Positions 16,408-25,186 of a stretch of 64,000 nucleotides of DNA are shown in pieces; position 1 is the stretch's first letter; each line of letters opens with the position of its first letter. The notes below the pieces were generated by a model that did not search any database, was not told the DNA's origin, and saw nothing but the letters and a program-made list of their open reading frames with translations. The translations under genes were made by a program, and so were the position numbers. This stretch comes from Sphingomonas sanxanigenens (lineage in GTDB: Bacteria; Pseudomonadota; Alphaproteobacteria; Sphingomonadales; Sphingomonadaceae), in NCBI GenBank assembly GCA_003240855.1, contig QFNN01000003.1, positions 1 to 64,000 of the forward strand, read 5' to 3'.

Positions 16408-17901
16408 ATGCGCGATATCGACCATTTCGTCGTGGGCGGGGCTAGCGGCGCGGCGCGTTTCGGCGACGTGTTCGACCCCAATAGCGGCCAGGTGCAGGCG
16501 CGCGTCCCGCTGGGCGACAAGGCGCTGCTCGACACGGCGGTGGCCGCTGCGCAGGCTGCGCAGCCGGCATGGGCCGCAACCAATCCGCAGCGCCGCGCTC
16601 GCGTCATGTTCCGTTTCAAGGAACTGGTCGAGGCCAATATGGAAAGCCTCGCGCGGCTGCTGGCCTCCGAACATGGCAAGGTGGTTGCGGACGCCAAGGG
16701 CGATATTCAGCGCGGGCTTGAAGTCATCGAGTTCGCCTGCGGCATCCCCCATGCGCTGAAGGGCGAATATACGCAGGGCGCCGGGCCGGGGATCGACGTC
16801 TATTCGATGCGCCAGCCGCTGGGCATCGGCGCGGGCATCACGCCGTTCAACTTTCCGGCGATGATCCCGCTATGGATGTCGGGCGTGGCCATCGCCTGCG
16901 GCAATGCCTTCATCCTGAAGCCGTCGGAGCGCGACCCCTCGGTGCCCGTGCGCCTTGCTGAACTGTTCCGCGAAGCGGGTCTGCCCGAAGGCATCCTGCA
17001 GGTCGTGCACGGCGACAAGGAAATGGTTGACGCGATCCTCGATCATCCCGCGATCAGCGCGGTGAGCTTCGTCGGTTCGTCGGACATCGCGCATTATGTC
17101 TATCGGCGCGGCGTCGATGCGGGCAAGCGCGTGCAGGCCATGGGCGGGGCGAAGAATCACGGCATCGTCATGCCCGACGCCGATCTCGATCAGGTGGTGA
17201 ACGATCTGTCGGGCGCGGCCTTCGGCTCGGCGGGCGAGCGCTGCATGGCGCTGCCCGTCGTGGTGCCGGTGGGCGAAAAGACCGCAGACGCGCTTCGCGC
17301 CAAGCTGATTCCCGCGATCGAGGCGCTGCGGGTCGGCGTCTCGACCGATGCCGAGGCGCATTACGGCCCGGTGGTCAACGCGGCCCATAAGGCGCGCGTC
17401 GAGAACTGGATCCAGACCGGCGTCGACGAAGGCGCGGAACTGGTCGTCGACGGGCGCGGCTTCAAGCTGCAAGGGCATGAACAGGGCTTCTTCATCGGCC
17501 CGTCGCTCTTCGATCGCGTCACGCCTGACATGCAGGCTTATAAGGAAGAGATTTTCGGGCCTGTCCTCCAGATCGTCCGCGCGCCTGATTTCGAGGCCGC
17601 GCTCAGGCTGCCGAGCGACCATCAATATGGCAACGGGGTCGCGATCTTCACGCGCAACGGCCATGCCGCGCGCGAGTTCGCCGCGCGCGTCAACGTCGGG
17701 ATGGTCGGCATCAACGTGCCGATCCCGGTGCCCGTCGCCTACCACAGCTTTGGCGGCTGGAAGCGATCGGCCTTCGGCGACATCAACCAACACGGCATGG
17801 AGGGCGTCCGCTTCTGGACCAAGACCAAGACCGTGACCCAGCGCTGGCCCGACGGCAGCGCCGATGGCGGCAACGCTTTCGTCATTCCGACGATGGGGTG
17901 A
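16408..17901 (+). CDS. mmsA: CoA-acylating methylmalonate-semialdehyde dehydrogenase
   Basis: This 497-residue NAD-dependent aldehyde dehydrogenase converts methylmalonate semialdehyde to propionyl-CoA and CO2, the last step of valine breakdown here. Diagnostic phrases are GITPFNFPAMIPLWM, FILKPSERDPSVPVRLAELF and FGSAGERCMALPV with the catalytic Cys at about residue 279. The lack of a general-base Glu at the usual place is normal for the CoA-acylating subfamily. The end GVRFWTKTKTVTQRWP is typical. It opens the operon with isobutyryl-CoA dehydrogenase 31 bases downstream. Confidence 0.97.
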   Translation: MRDIDHFVVGGASGAARFGDVFDPNSGQVQARVPLGDKALLDTAVAAAQAAQPAWAATNPQRRARVMFRFKELVEANMESLARLLASEHGKVVADAKGDIQRGLEVIEFACGIPHALKGEYTQGAGPGIDVYSMRQPLGIGAGITPFNFPAMIPLWMSGVAIACGNAFILKPSERDPSVPVRLAELFREAGLPEGILQVVHGDKEMVDAILDHPAISAVSFVGSSDIAHYVYRRGVDAGKRVQAMGGAKNHGIVMPDADLDQVVNDLSGAAFGSAGERCMALPVVVPVGEKTADALRAKLIPAIEALRVGVSTDAEAHYGPVVNAAHKARVENWIQTGVDEGAELVVDGRGFKLQGHEQGFFIGPSLFDRVTPDMQAYKEEIFGPVLQIVRAPDFEAALRLPSDHQYGNGVAIFTRNGHAAREFAARVNVGMVGINVPIPVPVAYHSFGGWKRSAFGDINQHGMEGVRFWTKTKTVTQRWPDGSADGGNAFVIPTMG

Positions 17902-17932
17902 TAGGGACATTCGACTCAAGCCGGGGCAGACG

Positions 17933-19078
17933 ATGACCAACCAGTTCGATCTGACTGACGACCAGCGCGAGATACAGGAGCTTGCGCGCCGCTTTACCGC
18001 CGATCGCATTACGCCTTTCGCCGCCGAATGGGACGAGAAGCATCATTATCCGGTCGATGTGTGGAAGGCGGCGGGCGAACTGGGCTTTGGGGCCATCTAT
18101 GTCGCCGAGGAATCGGGCGGGATCGGGCTGGGTCGGCTGGAGGCGGCGCTGATCATGGAAGCGATGGCCTATGGCTGTCCGGCGACCAGCGCCTATATTT
18201 CGATCCACAACATGGCGACATGGATGATCGATCGTTTCGGCGATCAGGCGATCAAGGATCGCTTCCTTCCCGACCTTGTCAGCATGGAGAAGATCGCCAG
18301 CTATTGCCTGACCGAGCCGGGATCGGGATCGGACGCCGCCGCACTCAAGACGAGCGCGCGCCGCGATGGCGACCATTATGTGCTCAATGGCGCCAAGCAG
18401 TTCATTTCGGGCGCGGGCTATAACGACATTTACGTCTGCATGGTGCGCACCAGTGAGGAGAAGTCGAAGGGCATTTCCTGCCTGGTCGTCGAGAAGGGCA
18501 CGCCCGGCCTGTCGTTCGGCACCCCCGAGAAGAAGCTGGGGTGGAACGCGTCGCCGACCGCGCAGGTGATTTTCGAGGATTGCCGCGTGCCGGTCGAGAA
18601 CCGCGTCGGCGCGGAAGGCGATGGTTTCCGCTTCGCGATGGCGGGGCTCGACGGCGGGCGGCTCAATATCGGCGCCTGCTCGCTGGGCGGCGCGCAACGC
18701 TGCCTTGACGAGGCGGTGAAATATACCAGGGAGCGCCAGCAGTTCGGGCAGCCGGTCGCTGATTTCCAGAATACGCAGTTCATGCTCGCGGACATGGCGA
18801 CCGATCTGGAAGCGGCGCGCGCGCTGCTTTACCTCGCGGCGGCCAAGGTCAATGCGAATGCGCCCGACAAGTCGCGCTTCTCGGCGATGGCGAAGCGGCT
18901 GGCGACTGATAATGGCAGCTCGATCGTCGATCGTGCGCTCCAGCTCCACGGGGGCTACGGCTATCTGCGCGATTATCCGATCGAGCGCTTCTGGCGCGAC
19001 CTGCGCGTCCATTCGATCCTGGAAGGCACTAATCAAGTGATGCGGATGATAGTCGGGCGGGAGCTGACGCGCCAATGA
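17933..19078 (+). CDS. acyl-CoA dehydrogenase, probably isobutyryl-CoA dehydrogenase
   Basis: This 381-residue FAD enzyme oxidises a short branched acyl-CoA to its enoyl-CoA. Family motifs are YCLTEPGSGSDAAALKT (flavin and substrate contacts), QFGQPVADFQNTQFMLADMA and HGGYGYLRDYPIERFWRD. The catalytic glutamate lies in HSILEGTNQVMRMI near the C terminus. The start ATG 17933 matches the family N terminus (FDLTDDQREIQELARRF). Position between mmsA and the 3-hydroxyisobutyryl-CoA hydrolase gene points to isobutyryl-CoA rather than a straight-chain substrate. It overlaps the next gene by 4 bases. Confidence 0.92.
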   Translation: MTNQFDLTDDQREIQELARRFTADRITPFAAEWDEKHHYPVDVWKAAGELGFGAIYVAEESGGIGLGRLEAALIMEAMAYGCPATSAYISIHNMATWMIDRFGDQAIKDRFLPDLVSMEKIASYCLTEPGSGSDAAALKTSARRDGDHYVLNGAKQFISGAGYNDIYVCMVRTSEEKSKGISCLVVEKGTPGLSFGTPEKKLGWNASPTAQVIFEDCRVPVENRVGAEGDGFRFAMAGLDGGRLNIGACSLGGAQRCLDEAVKYTRERQQFGQPVADFQNTQFMLADMATDLEAARALLYLAAAKVNANAPDKSRFSAMAKRLATDNGSSIVDRALQLHGGYGYLRDYPIERFWRDLRVHSILEGTNQVMRMIVGRELTRQ

Positions 19079-20115
19079 GCGATGTACTGACTGCGGTCGA
19101 GGGCAGGGCGGGGTGTATCCGGCTCAACCGTCCCAAAGCCATCCATGCGCTCAATCTCCCGATGTGCGAGGCGATGCTGGCGGCGCTCGAAGCGTGGCGG
19201 ATTGATTCCGCGGTCGATCTGCTGATGATCGACCATGCCGAGGGCAGAGGATTCTGCGCCGGCGGCGACATTCGCATGCTGGCGGACAGCGGCGCGAAGG
19301 ACGGTGTGGAGGCGCGCGCTTTCTTCCACACCGAATATCGCCTCAACAACCGGCTGTTCACCTATGCGAAGCCGACGGTCGCTTTCATGGATGGGATAAC
19401 GATGGGCGGGGGCGTCGGCATATCAATGCCCTGCCGTTTCCGCGTGGCGACCGAGAACAGCAAGTTCGCCATGCCCGAAACGGGGATCGGCCTGTTCCCC
19501 GATGTCGGCGGCGGCTGGTATCTCTCGCGTCTGCCGGGACGCGTCGGGCAATTTCTTGCGCTGACCGGGGCGCGGCTCGACGGGGCGGAATGCCTGTATC
19601 TCGGCATTGCGACTCATTATATTCCCACTGCGTCGCTCGACGAGGTGAAAGAAAAGATCGCCGCCGATCCTTCCGCTGTCGAGGCCATTCTCGATGCCTT
19701 CTCGGAAGAGCCGCCGGCGGCGCGGATCGAGGACAATCTCGATGCCATCGAACAGCTTTTCGCGTCGGACCGGCTAGAGGATATCTACGCGGCGCTGCAG
19801 GCTGACGGTTCTGACTGGGCGCGGAAGGAGCTGGCGACGCTCGAAACCAAATCGCCTCAGACGATGAAAGTCGCGCTCCGCCTGCTCGCGGAAGGCACGG
19901 AGATGAAGAGTTTCGCCGATGAAATGGCGCAGGAATATGCGGTCGGCAGCCGCGTCGTGATGCGGCACGACTTTATCGAGGGCGTACGCGCTGTCATCAT
20001 CGACAAGGATAATGCGCCCAGGTGGAATCCGGCGACGCCCGAGGGCGTCAGCGACGCGCTGATCGACGAGATTTTTGCGCCGCTTCCCGCCGGGGAAGCT
20101 TGGACGCCCGCCTGA
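19075..20115 (+). CDS. 3-hydroxyisobutyryl-CoA hydrolase
   Basis: This 346-residue crotonase-superfamily enzyme is longer than a hydratase and matches the HIBYL-CoA hydrolases, which release free 3-hydroxyisobutyrate and remove the reactive CoA thioester. Support comes from [20 protein letters not shown], the oxyanion segment [20 protein letters not shown], and [20 protein letters not shown] with the active-site acid. The C-terminal extension includes [23 protein letters not shown] 19075 overlaps the preceding stop by 4 bases. It works between the enoyl-CoA hydratase and MmsB. Confidence 0.92.
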   Translation: MSDVLTAVEGRAGCIRLNRPKAIHALNLPMCEAMLAALEAWRIDSAVDLLMIDHAEGRGFCAGGDIRMLADSGAKDGVEARAFFHTEYRLNNRLFTYAKPTVAFMDGITMGGGVGISMPCRFRVATENSKFAMPETGIGLFPDVGGGWYLSRLPGRVGQFLALTGARLDGAECLYLGIATHYIPTASLDEVKEKIAADPSAVEAILDAFSEEPPAARIEDNLDAIEQLFASDRLEDIYAALQADGSDWARKELATLETKSPQTMKVALRLLAEGTEMKSFADEMAQEYAVGSRVVMRHDFIEGVRAVIIDKDNAPRWNPATPEGVSDALIDEIFAPLPAGEAWTPA

Positions 20116-20147
20116 CGATTCCGTCCAAAATCCAAGGAGAAGCCAAT

Positions 20148-20924
20148 ATGGCGAGTTACGAAACGCTTCTGGTCGAACAACGCGGGCCGGTTACGTTGAT
20201 TACGCTCAACCGTCCCCATGCGCTCAATGCGCTCAACTCCGTGGTGCTGGGCGACCTGATTGCGGCGCTCGGCGCTTTCGATGCGGACGAGACGCAGGGC
20301 TGCGCCGTCATTACCGGCAGCGAGAAGGCGTTCGCCGCGGGCGCGGACATCAAGGAAATGTCCGATCAGGGCTTTGCCGACATGTTCGGCGTCAATTTCT
20401 TCGCAGGCTATGATCGCGTCACGGCGACGCGGAAGCCGGTGATCGCGGCGGTGGCCGGCTATGCACTCGGCGGTGGTTGCGAACTGGCGATGATGTGCGA
20501 TTTCATTCTCGCGGCGGATACGGCGAAGTTCGGCCAGCCCGAAATCAAGCTGGGCGTATCCCCCGGAATGGGGGGATCGCAGCGGCTGACCCGCGCGGTC
20601 GGCAAGGCCAAGGCGATGGAAATGTGTCTGACCGGCCGGATGATGGACGCGACCGAGGCCGAGCGCGCCGGGCTGGTATCGCGCGTCATTCCTGCGGCCG
20701 ATCTGATCGAGGAGGCGGTCAAGACCGCGACGGCGATCGCGGGTATGCCGCCGCTCGCGGTCAAGGCGAACAAGGAAATGGTCAACACCGCGTTCGAGAC
20801 GACGCTCCATCAGGGCATCATGTTCGAGCGTCGCCTGTTCCACGCACTGTTTTCCACCGCTGACCAGAAGGAAGGCATGGCCGCTTTCATCGAGAAGCGC
20901 CCGGGTCACTGGACCGGAAAATGA
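20148..20924 (+). CDS. enoyl-CoA hydratase
   Basis: This 258-residue crotonase-type hydratase probably adds water to methacrylyl-CoA in the valine pathway. Hallmarks are [32 protein letters not shown], the oxyanion loop [20 protein letters not shown], and [20 protein letters not shown] with the two catalytic glutamates. The ATG at 20148 follows AAGGAGA at 20134-20140. The 32-base gap to the upstream gene and strong own ribosome binding site suggest high expression; it could also serve general beta-oxidation. Confidence 0.93.
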   Translation: MASYETLLVEQRGPVTLITLNRPHALNALNSVVLGDLIAALGAFDADETQGCAVITGSEKAFAAGADIKEMSDQGFADMFGVNFFAGYDRVTATRKPVIAAVAGYALGGGCELAMMCDFILAADTAKFGQPEIKLGVSPGMGGSQRLTRAVGKAKAMEMCLTGRMMDATEAERAGLVSRVIPAADLIEEAVKTATAIAGMPPLAVKANKEMVNTAFETTLHQGIMFERRLFHALFSTADQKEGMAAFIEKRPGHWTGK

Positions 20925-20984
20925 GGGGCTGCCTCAGCCCGTCCCGAGAGGGTTGGGTTGGCGGCTTTCAAGACGTCTTTCGTG

Positions 20985-21040
20985 TCGAGCGAAGTCGAGA
21001 CATGCTGAAGCGAACCGACGTCCCTCGACTTCGCTCGGGA
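20985..21040. repeat. REP-like inverted repeat
   Basis: TCGAGCGAAGTCGAGA (20985-21000) and TCCCTCGACTTCGCTCGGGA (21021-21040) share the core CGAGCGAAGTCGAG in opposite orientation, about 20 bases apart. This family of short palindromic intergenic repeats is familiar from sphingomonad genomes. It lies between the hydratase gene and mmsB and could form a hairpin in the operon mRNA that tunes expression of the two parts. Confidence 0.7.
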
Positions 21041-21063
21041 CGAACGGATGGAGAGGATCAAGA

Positions 21064-21954
21064 ATGGCGCGCATCGGCTTTATCGGGCTGGGCAATATGG
21101 GCGGTGGAATGGCCGCCAATCTGGCGAAGGGCGGGCATGACGTGCGCGCCTTCGACCTTTCGGCCGAAGCGCTCGATCGGGCGAGGCAGGCTGGGTGTCT
21201 GCCTGTTGAAAGCGCGAGCGCGGCGGCCGAGGGCGCCGAGGCGATCGTCACCATGCTTCCCGCCGGAAGGCATGTCGCGCAGGTTTATGCGGAATCGCTC
21301 GTCGGCGCTGCAACTCCGGGCACGCTGCTGATCGATTGCTCGACGATCGATGTGGCGACTGCGCGCAAGGTTGCGATCGAGGCGGAAGCGAAGGGTTATG
21401 CCGCAGTCGATGCCCCCGTTTCGGGCGGTATCGCGGCGGCCAATGGCGGCACGTTGACTTTCATGGTCGGCGGTTCGGCCGAGGCTTTCCACCGCGCCGA
21501 GCCGATCCTGACGCTGATGGGCAAGGCGGTGATCCATGCCGGCGGCCCCGGTGCGGGGCAGGCGGCGAAGATCGCCAACAACATGCTGCTTGGCGCGACG
21601 ATGGTGGCGACGTGCGAAGCCTTCCTGCTGGCCCAGAAGCTTGGTCTCGATGCGCAGACCTTCTTTGACATCTCGTCGCGGGCATCGGGGCAGAGCTGGT
21701 CGATGACCAGCTATTGCCCGGTCCCCGGCGTCGGCCCGGAAACACCTGCGGATCGCGATTATCAGGGCGGCTTCGCGACCGCGCTGATGCTCAAGGATCT
21801 GAAGCTCGCGGTCGAGGCGGCAAGCGGGGCCGACGCCAGCGTGCCGATGGGCGCGAACGCGATGGCGCTCTATCAGGCTTTCGCCAACGCCGGGCATGGC
21901 GGACTCGATTTTTCGGCGATCATCCGCATGCTCGGCGGCGAAACGGGCAGGTAG
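21064..21954 (+). CDS. mmsB: 3-hydroxyisobutyrate dehydrogenase
   Basis: This 296-residue NAD-dependent enzyme oxidises 3-hydroxyisobutyrate to methylmalonate semialdehyde, the substrate of MmsA. The N terminus is a Rossmann motif (RIGFIGLGNMGGGMAANLAK), followed by the substrate-binding DAPVSGGIAAANGGTLTFMV and the catalytic lysine in GAGQAAKIANNMLLG. ATG 21064 is placed at the start of the Rossmann fold; an open frame further up includes the REP-like repeat and is non-coding. It closes the isobutyryl-CoA to propionyl-CoA gene set. Confidence 0.95.
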   Translation: MARIGFIGLGNMGGGMAANLAKGGHDVRAFDLSAEALDRARQAGCLPVESASAAAEGAEAIVTMLPAGRHVAQVYAESLVGAATPGTLLIDCSTIDVATARKVAIEAEAKGYAAVDAPVSGGIAAANGGTLTFMVGGSAEAFHRAEPILTLMGKAVIHAGGPGAGQAAKIANNMLLGATMVATCEAFLLAQKLGLDAQTFFDISSRASGQSWSMTSYCPVPGVGPETPADRDYQGGFATALMLKDLKLAVEAASGADASVPMGANAMALYQAFANAGHGGLDFSAIIRMLGGETGR

Positions 21955-21984
21955 GGCGCACTTTTCGCTTGAACCTTCCCCGGC

Positions 21985-22062
21985 ATTCCCGCGAAAGCGG
22001 GTGTCCATGAGCATAGGCTTGCCCTGAAAAGGTGGTGGGCCCGGATTCCCGCTTTTGCGGGA
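21985..22062. repeat. pair of short hairpin repeats (CCCGC-N4-GCGGG)
   Basis: Two copies of a common proteobacterial intergenic repeat stand 40 bases apart: CCCGCGAAAGCGGG inside 21985-22001 and TCCCGCTTTTGCGGGA at 22047-22062. Each folds into a tight tetraloop hairpin. They fill the mmsB-proS gap and can act as transcription attenuators or mRNA stabilisers. The second directly abuts a GTG (22063) that would be the most upstream possible proS start. Confidence 0.7.
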
Positions 22063-22089
22063 GTGACGATATTCTTTGAGGTTCGAGCA

Positions 22090-23622
22090 TTGAAACACGC
22101 GCTTTCCGTTACCCGCGAGCAGGATTTCGCCGCCTGGTATCAGGCGGTCATCGCCGAGGCCGACATGGCCGAGGATTCGGGAGTGCGCGGCTGCATGGTG
22201 ATGCTGCCGTGGGGCTATGGCATCTGGGAGCGGATCCAGCGTCTGCTTGACGCGCGCATCCGCAACCTGGGCTATGACAATACCTATTTTCCCCTCTTCA
22301 TCCCGCTTTCCTACTTCGAGAAGGAAGCCGAGCATGTTGAGGGCTTCGCCAAGGAAATGGCGGTCGTCACGCATCACCGGCTGATCCCTGATGGCAAGGG
22401 CGGGCTCGTTCCCGATCCCGCCGCGAAGCTCGAGGAGCCGCTGATCGTCCGCCCGACGAGCGAGACGGTCATCGGCGCGGGTTTCTCGCGCTGGATCCAG
22501 TCGTGGCGCGACCTGCCGGTGCAGATCAACCAGTGGGCGAATGTCGTGCGCTGGGAAATGCGCACGCGCATGTTCCTGCGCACGGCTGAGTTCCTGTGGC
22601 AGGAAGGCCATGCGGCCTATGCCGATGCCAACCAGGCGAAGGTCGAGACCGCCAAGGCGCTTGAACTGTACCGCAGCTTCGCCGAGGATTGCGTCGCGAT
22701 GCCCGTGGTTGCCGGCGAGAAGCCGGAGAATGAGCGCTTCCCCGGCGCCGTCGAGACCTGGTCGATCGAGGCGATGATGCAGGACGGCAAGGCTCTGCAG
22801 GCCGGCACCTCGCATTATCTCGGCACCCATTTCGCCGAGGCGCAGAATATCCGCTTCCAGAATCAGGAAGGCCAGTTCGAGCCGGCGCACACGATAAGCT
22901 GGGGCATGTCGACGCGCATGGTCGGCGGCCTGATCATGGTGCATGGCGATGACGATGGGCTGCGTGTGCCGCCGCAAGTCGCGCCCTGGCAGATCGTCAT
23001 CGTGCCGATGCTGCGCGACAATGACGAGGATGAAGTGCTGATCGCCTATTGTCGCGAGGTAAAGGAAGCGCTCGCGGCGCGGCAGGCGTTTGGCGAGCCG
23101 ATCCGCGTCCTCCTCGATCTCAAGGCGACCAAGGCGGCGACCAAGCGCTGGGGCTGGGTCAAGAAAGGCGCGCCGATCGTCGTCGAAGTGGGCGGGCGCG
23201 ATATGGCTGGCGGCAACGTCTCGATCATCCGCCGCGATCGCCTCTACCGCGAGGATGGCAAGCTCGACAGCGCGATTGTGACGCGCGACGCCTTCGTCGA
23301 CGGCGCGGCCGAAACGCTGGCGGCGATCGAAAAGACGCTGTTCGCCGGGGCCAGGGCGCGGATGGAAGCCAATATCCGCCGTGACGTGACTGACATGACC
23401 ACGCTCGCCGATCATTTCGCCGAAGGCAATCGCTACCCCGGCTGGGTCGAGGTGCAATGGTCGAAGCCGACCGGCGCGGCGCTCGACAAGGTCGTCGAGA
23501 CGCTGAAAGGGCTGAAGCTGACGTTGCGCAACACCCCGCGCGATGCGACGGCGGCGGACGGCGACTGCATCTTTACAGGCGCGCCCGCAGTCGAGCGCGT
23601 TCTCGTCGCCCGCGCTTACTGA
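22090..23622 (+). CDS. proS: prolyl-tRNA synthetase, archaeal/eukaryotic-like type
   Basis: This class II synthetase of about 510 residues charges tRNA-Pro. Class II motifs are visible: VRPTSETVIGAGFSRWIQSW, then RWEMRTRMFLRTAEFLWQEG (motif 2) and TSHYLGTHFAEAQNIRFQNQ. The protein lacks the bacterial editing insertion and ends with a C-terminal tyrosine (VLVARAY), both traits of the archaeal/eukaryotic-like form. I prefer the TTG start at 22090, which has GAGG at 22078-22081; the GTG at 22063 lies against a repeat hairpin. The start remains the least certain point. Confidence 0.93.
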   Translation: MKHALSVTREQDFAAWYQAVIAEADMAEDSGVRGCMVMLPWGYGIWERIQRLLDARIRNLGYDNTYFPLFIPLSYFEKEAEHVEGFAKEMAVVTHHRLIPDGKGGLVPDPAAKLEEPLIVRPTSETVIGAGFSRWIQSWRDLPVQINQWANVVRWEMRTRMFLRTAEFLWQEGHAAYADANQAKVETAKALELYRSFAEDCVAMPVVAGEKPENERFPGAVETWSIEAMMQDGKALQAGTSHYLGTHFAEAQNIRFQNQEGQFEPAHTISWGMSTRMVGGLIMVHGDDDGLRVPPQVAPWQIVIVPMLRDNDEDEVLIAYCREVKEALAARQAFGEPIRVLLDLKATKAATKRWGWVKKGAPIVVEVGGRDMAGGNVSIIRRDRLYREDGKLDSAIVTRDAFVDGAAETLAAIEKTLFAGARARMEANIRRDVTDMTTLADHFAEGNRYPGWVEVQWSKPTGAALDKVVETLKGLKLTLRNTPRDATAADGDCIFTGAPAVERVLVARAY

Positions 23623-25064
23623 TCGAGCCAGGCCTGGAGGCGCGTCGCCGTCTCCGGGCCGGTTTCCAGCCCGAGACGGGTGCGCCGCCAGAGGATATCC
23701 TCGGCGGTGACGGCCCATTCGCGCGCGACGAGCCATTCGACTTCGCGCTCGGTCAGCCCGCCGCCGAAATCCTCGCCCAGTCCTTCGGCATCGCGCGCGT
23801 CGCCGATCACCGCCTCCAGCATCGTCCCATAAGCGCGCGCCATGCGCAGCGTGCGTTCCGGCCCCAGAAAGTGCCATCGCGCCTGCGCCCTTCCGACGAA
23901 GTCGTCGAAATGCGCGATGTCGCCGCCCGGGAAAATGCGCGCGCGGGTGACTGGCGCTACTCGCCTGCCCAGTGCGGGACCGATCTTGGCCAACGCATCC
24001 TCGCCAAGCTGCCGCGCGGTAGTGATCTTGCCGCCGAATATGCCGAGCAGCGGCGCGGCGCTATCCTCTAGTTCCAGTACATAGTCGCGCGTCACCTGTC
24101 GCGCCTCGCTGGCGCCATCGTCATAAAGCGACCGGACTCCGGAATAGCTGGAGACGATGTCGGCGCGGCTTGCCTGCCGCGTGAAATGACTGTTCACGGA
24201 CCGGAGAAGATAATCGATCTCGCCTTCGTCGATGACCGCATCCTGTGGCTTCTGGACCGGAATGTCGGTGGTGCCGATCAGCGTGAAATGATCGCGATAG
24301 GGGATGGCGAACACGATGCGGCGGTCGGGCTGCTGGAGGATATAGGCCTGATCGCCCTCAAACAGCTTGCGCGTGATGATATGGCTGCCCTTGATCAGCC
24401 GCGCGCCTGCGCTCGCATGGGCGCCGAGCAGCCTGTTGACCTCGGGTACCCATGGTCCGGCCGCATTGACGATCATGCGCGCATCCACCGAGCGACCATC
24501 GCTCAGCGTCGCGCGCCAGCCATCGGGGCCGCGATCGGCAGCGGTGACGGCGGAGCGCGTTGCGATTTCCGCGCCATTGTCCGCCGCGTCGCGTGCGTTG
24601 AGGATGACGAGGCGCGAATCGTCGACCCAGGCGTCGGAATAGACGAAGCCCCTGCCGCGTCCTTTGAGCGGCGCGCGGTAAAGCCAGTCGTCTGCGCGCA
24701 ACCCGCGCGACTTGGCCAGCGACATGCGGCCGCCGAGATGATCGTAGAGGAACAGCCCGGCGCGGACCATCAGCCACGGGCGCAGCCTGTTCTCGTGCGG
24801 CAATATGAAGGTGAGCGGGTGGATCAGATGCGGCGCGGCTTTCAACAGTCGCTCGCGCTCGATCAACGCCTCGCGCACCAGTTTGAAGTCATAATATTCA
24901 AGGTAGCGGAGGCCGCCATGGATCAGCTTGGTCGATGAGGATGAGGTAGCCGAAGCCAGGTCATTCTTCTCGACGAGCAGCACGGACAGACCATTGAGCA
25001 CAGCTTCGCGCGCGATGGCGGCGCCGTTTATTCCACCGCCGATAATCAGAAGATCGTAGGTCAC
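23616..25064 (-). CDS. glpD: glycerol-3-phosphate dehydrogenase (FAD)
   Basis: This 482-residue flavoprotein oxidises glycerol-3-phosphate to dihydroxyacetone phosphate at the inner membrane and feeds electrons to quinone. The FAD motif YDLLIIGGGINGAAIAREAV starts at residue 3, and the family stretch SATSSSSTKLIHGGLRYLEY follows. FTLIGTTDIPVQKPQDAV and the C-terminal helical domain (ERTLRMARAYGTML) complete the fold. It is convergent with proS, overlapping by 7 bases. No glpF or glpK is adjacent, so it seems to be a stand-alone housekeeping gene. Confidence 0.96.
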   Translation of the reverse strand: MTYDLLIIGGGINGAAIAREAVLNGLSVLLVEKNDLASATSSSSTKLIHGGLRYLEYYDFKLVREALIERERLLKAAPHLIHPLTFILPHENRLRPWLMVRAGLFLYDHLGGRMSLAKSRGLRADDWLYRAPLKGRGRGFVYSDAWVDDSRLVILNARDAADNGAEIATRSAVTAADRGPDGWRATLSDGRSVDARMIVNAAGPWVPEVNRLLGAHASAGARLIKGSHIITRKLFEGDQAYILQQPDRRIVFAIPYRDHFTLIGTTDIPVQKPQDAVIDEGEIDYLLRSVNSHFTRQASRADIVSSYSGVRSLYDDGASEARQVTRDYVLELEDSAAPLLGIFGGKITTARQLGEDALAKIGPALGRRVAPVTRARIFPGGDIAHFDDFVGRAQARWHFLGPERTLRMARAYGTMLEAVIGDARDAEGLGEDFGGGLTEREVEWLVAREWAVTAEDILWRRTRLGLETGPETATRLQAWLDQ

Positions 25065-25186
25065 GCGCTTTGGCTAAAGACAATTGGGGCGGCGCGCCAG
25101 TCGCTGGCATCGCGGTGATGTTCTACCGGCTCAGGCCGATGCCAACAACCATGGCGCGATCCGCCGGCAGCCCCTAGACTCCGCCG

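Noticed and set aside
21058..23877. 939-codon open frame on the minus strand
   Set aside because: It is an antisense shadow of mmsB and proS. It runs through the hairpin repeats and is rich in Arg, His and Asp as expected from high-GC antisense frames.
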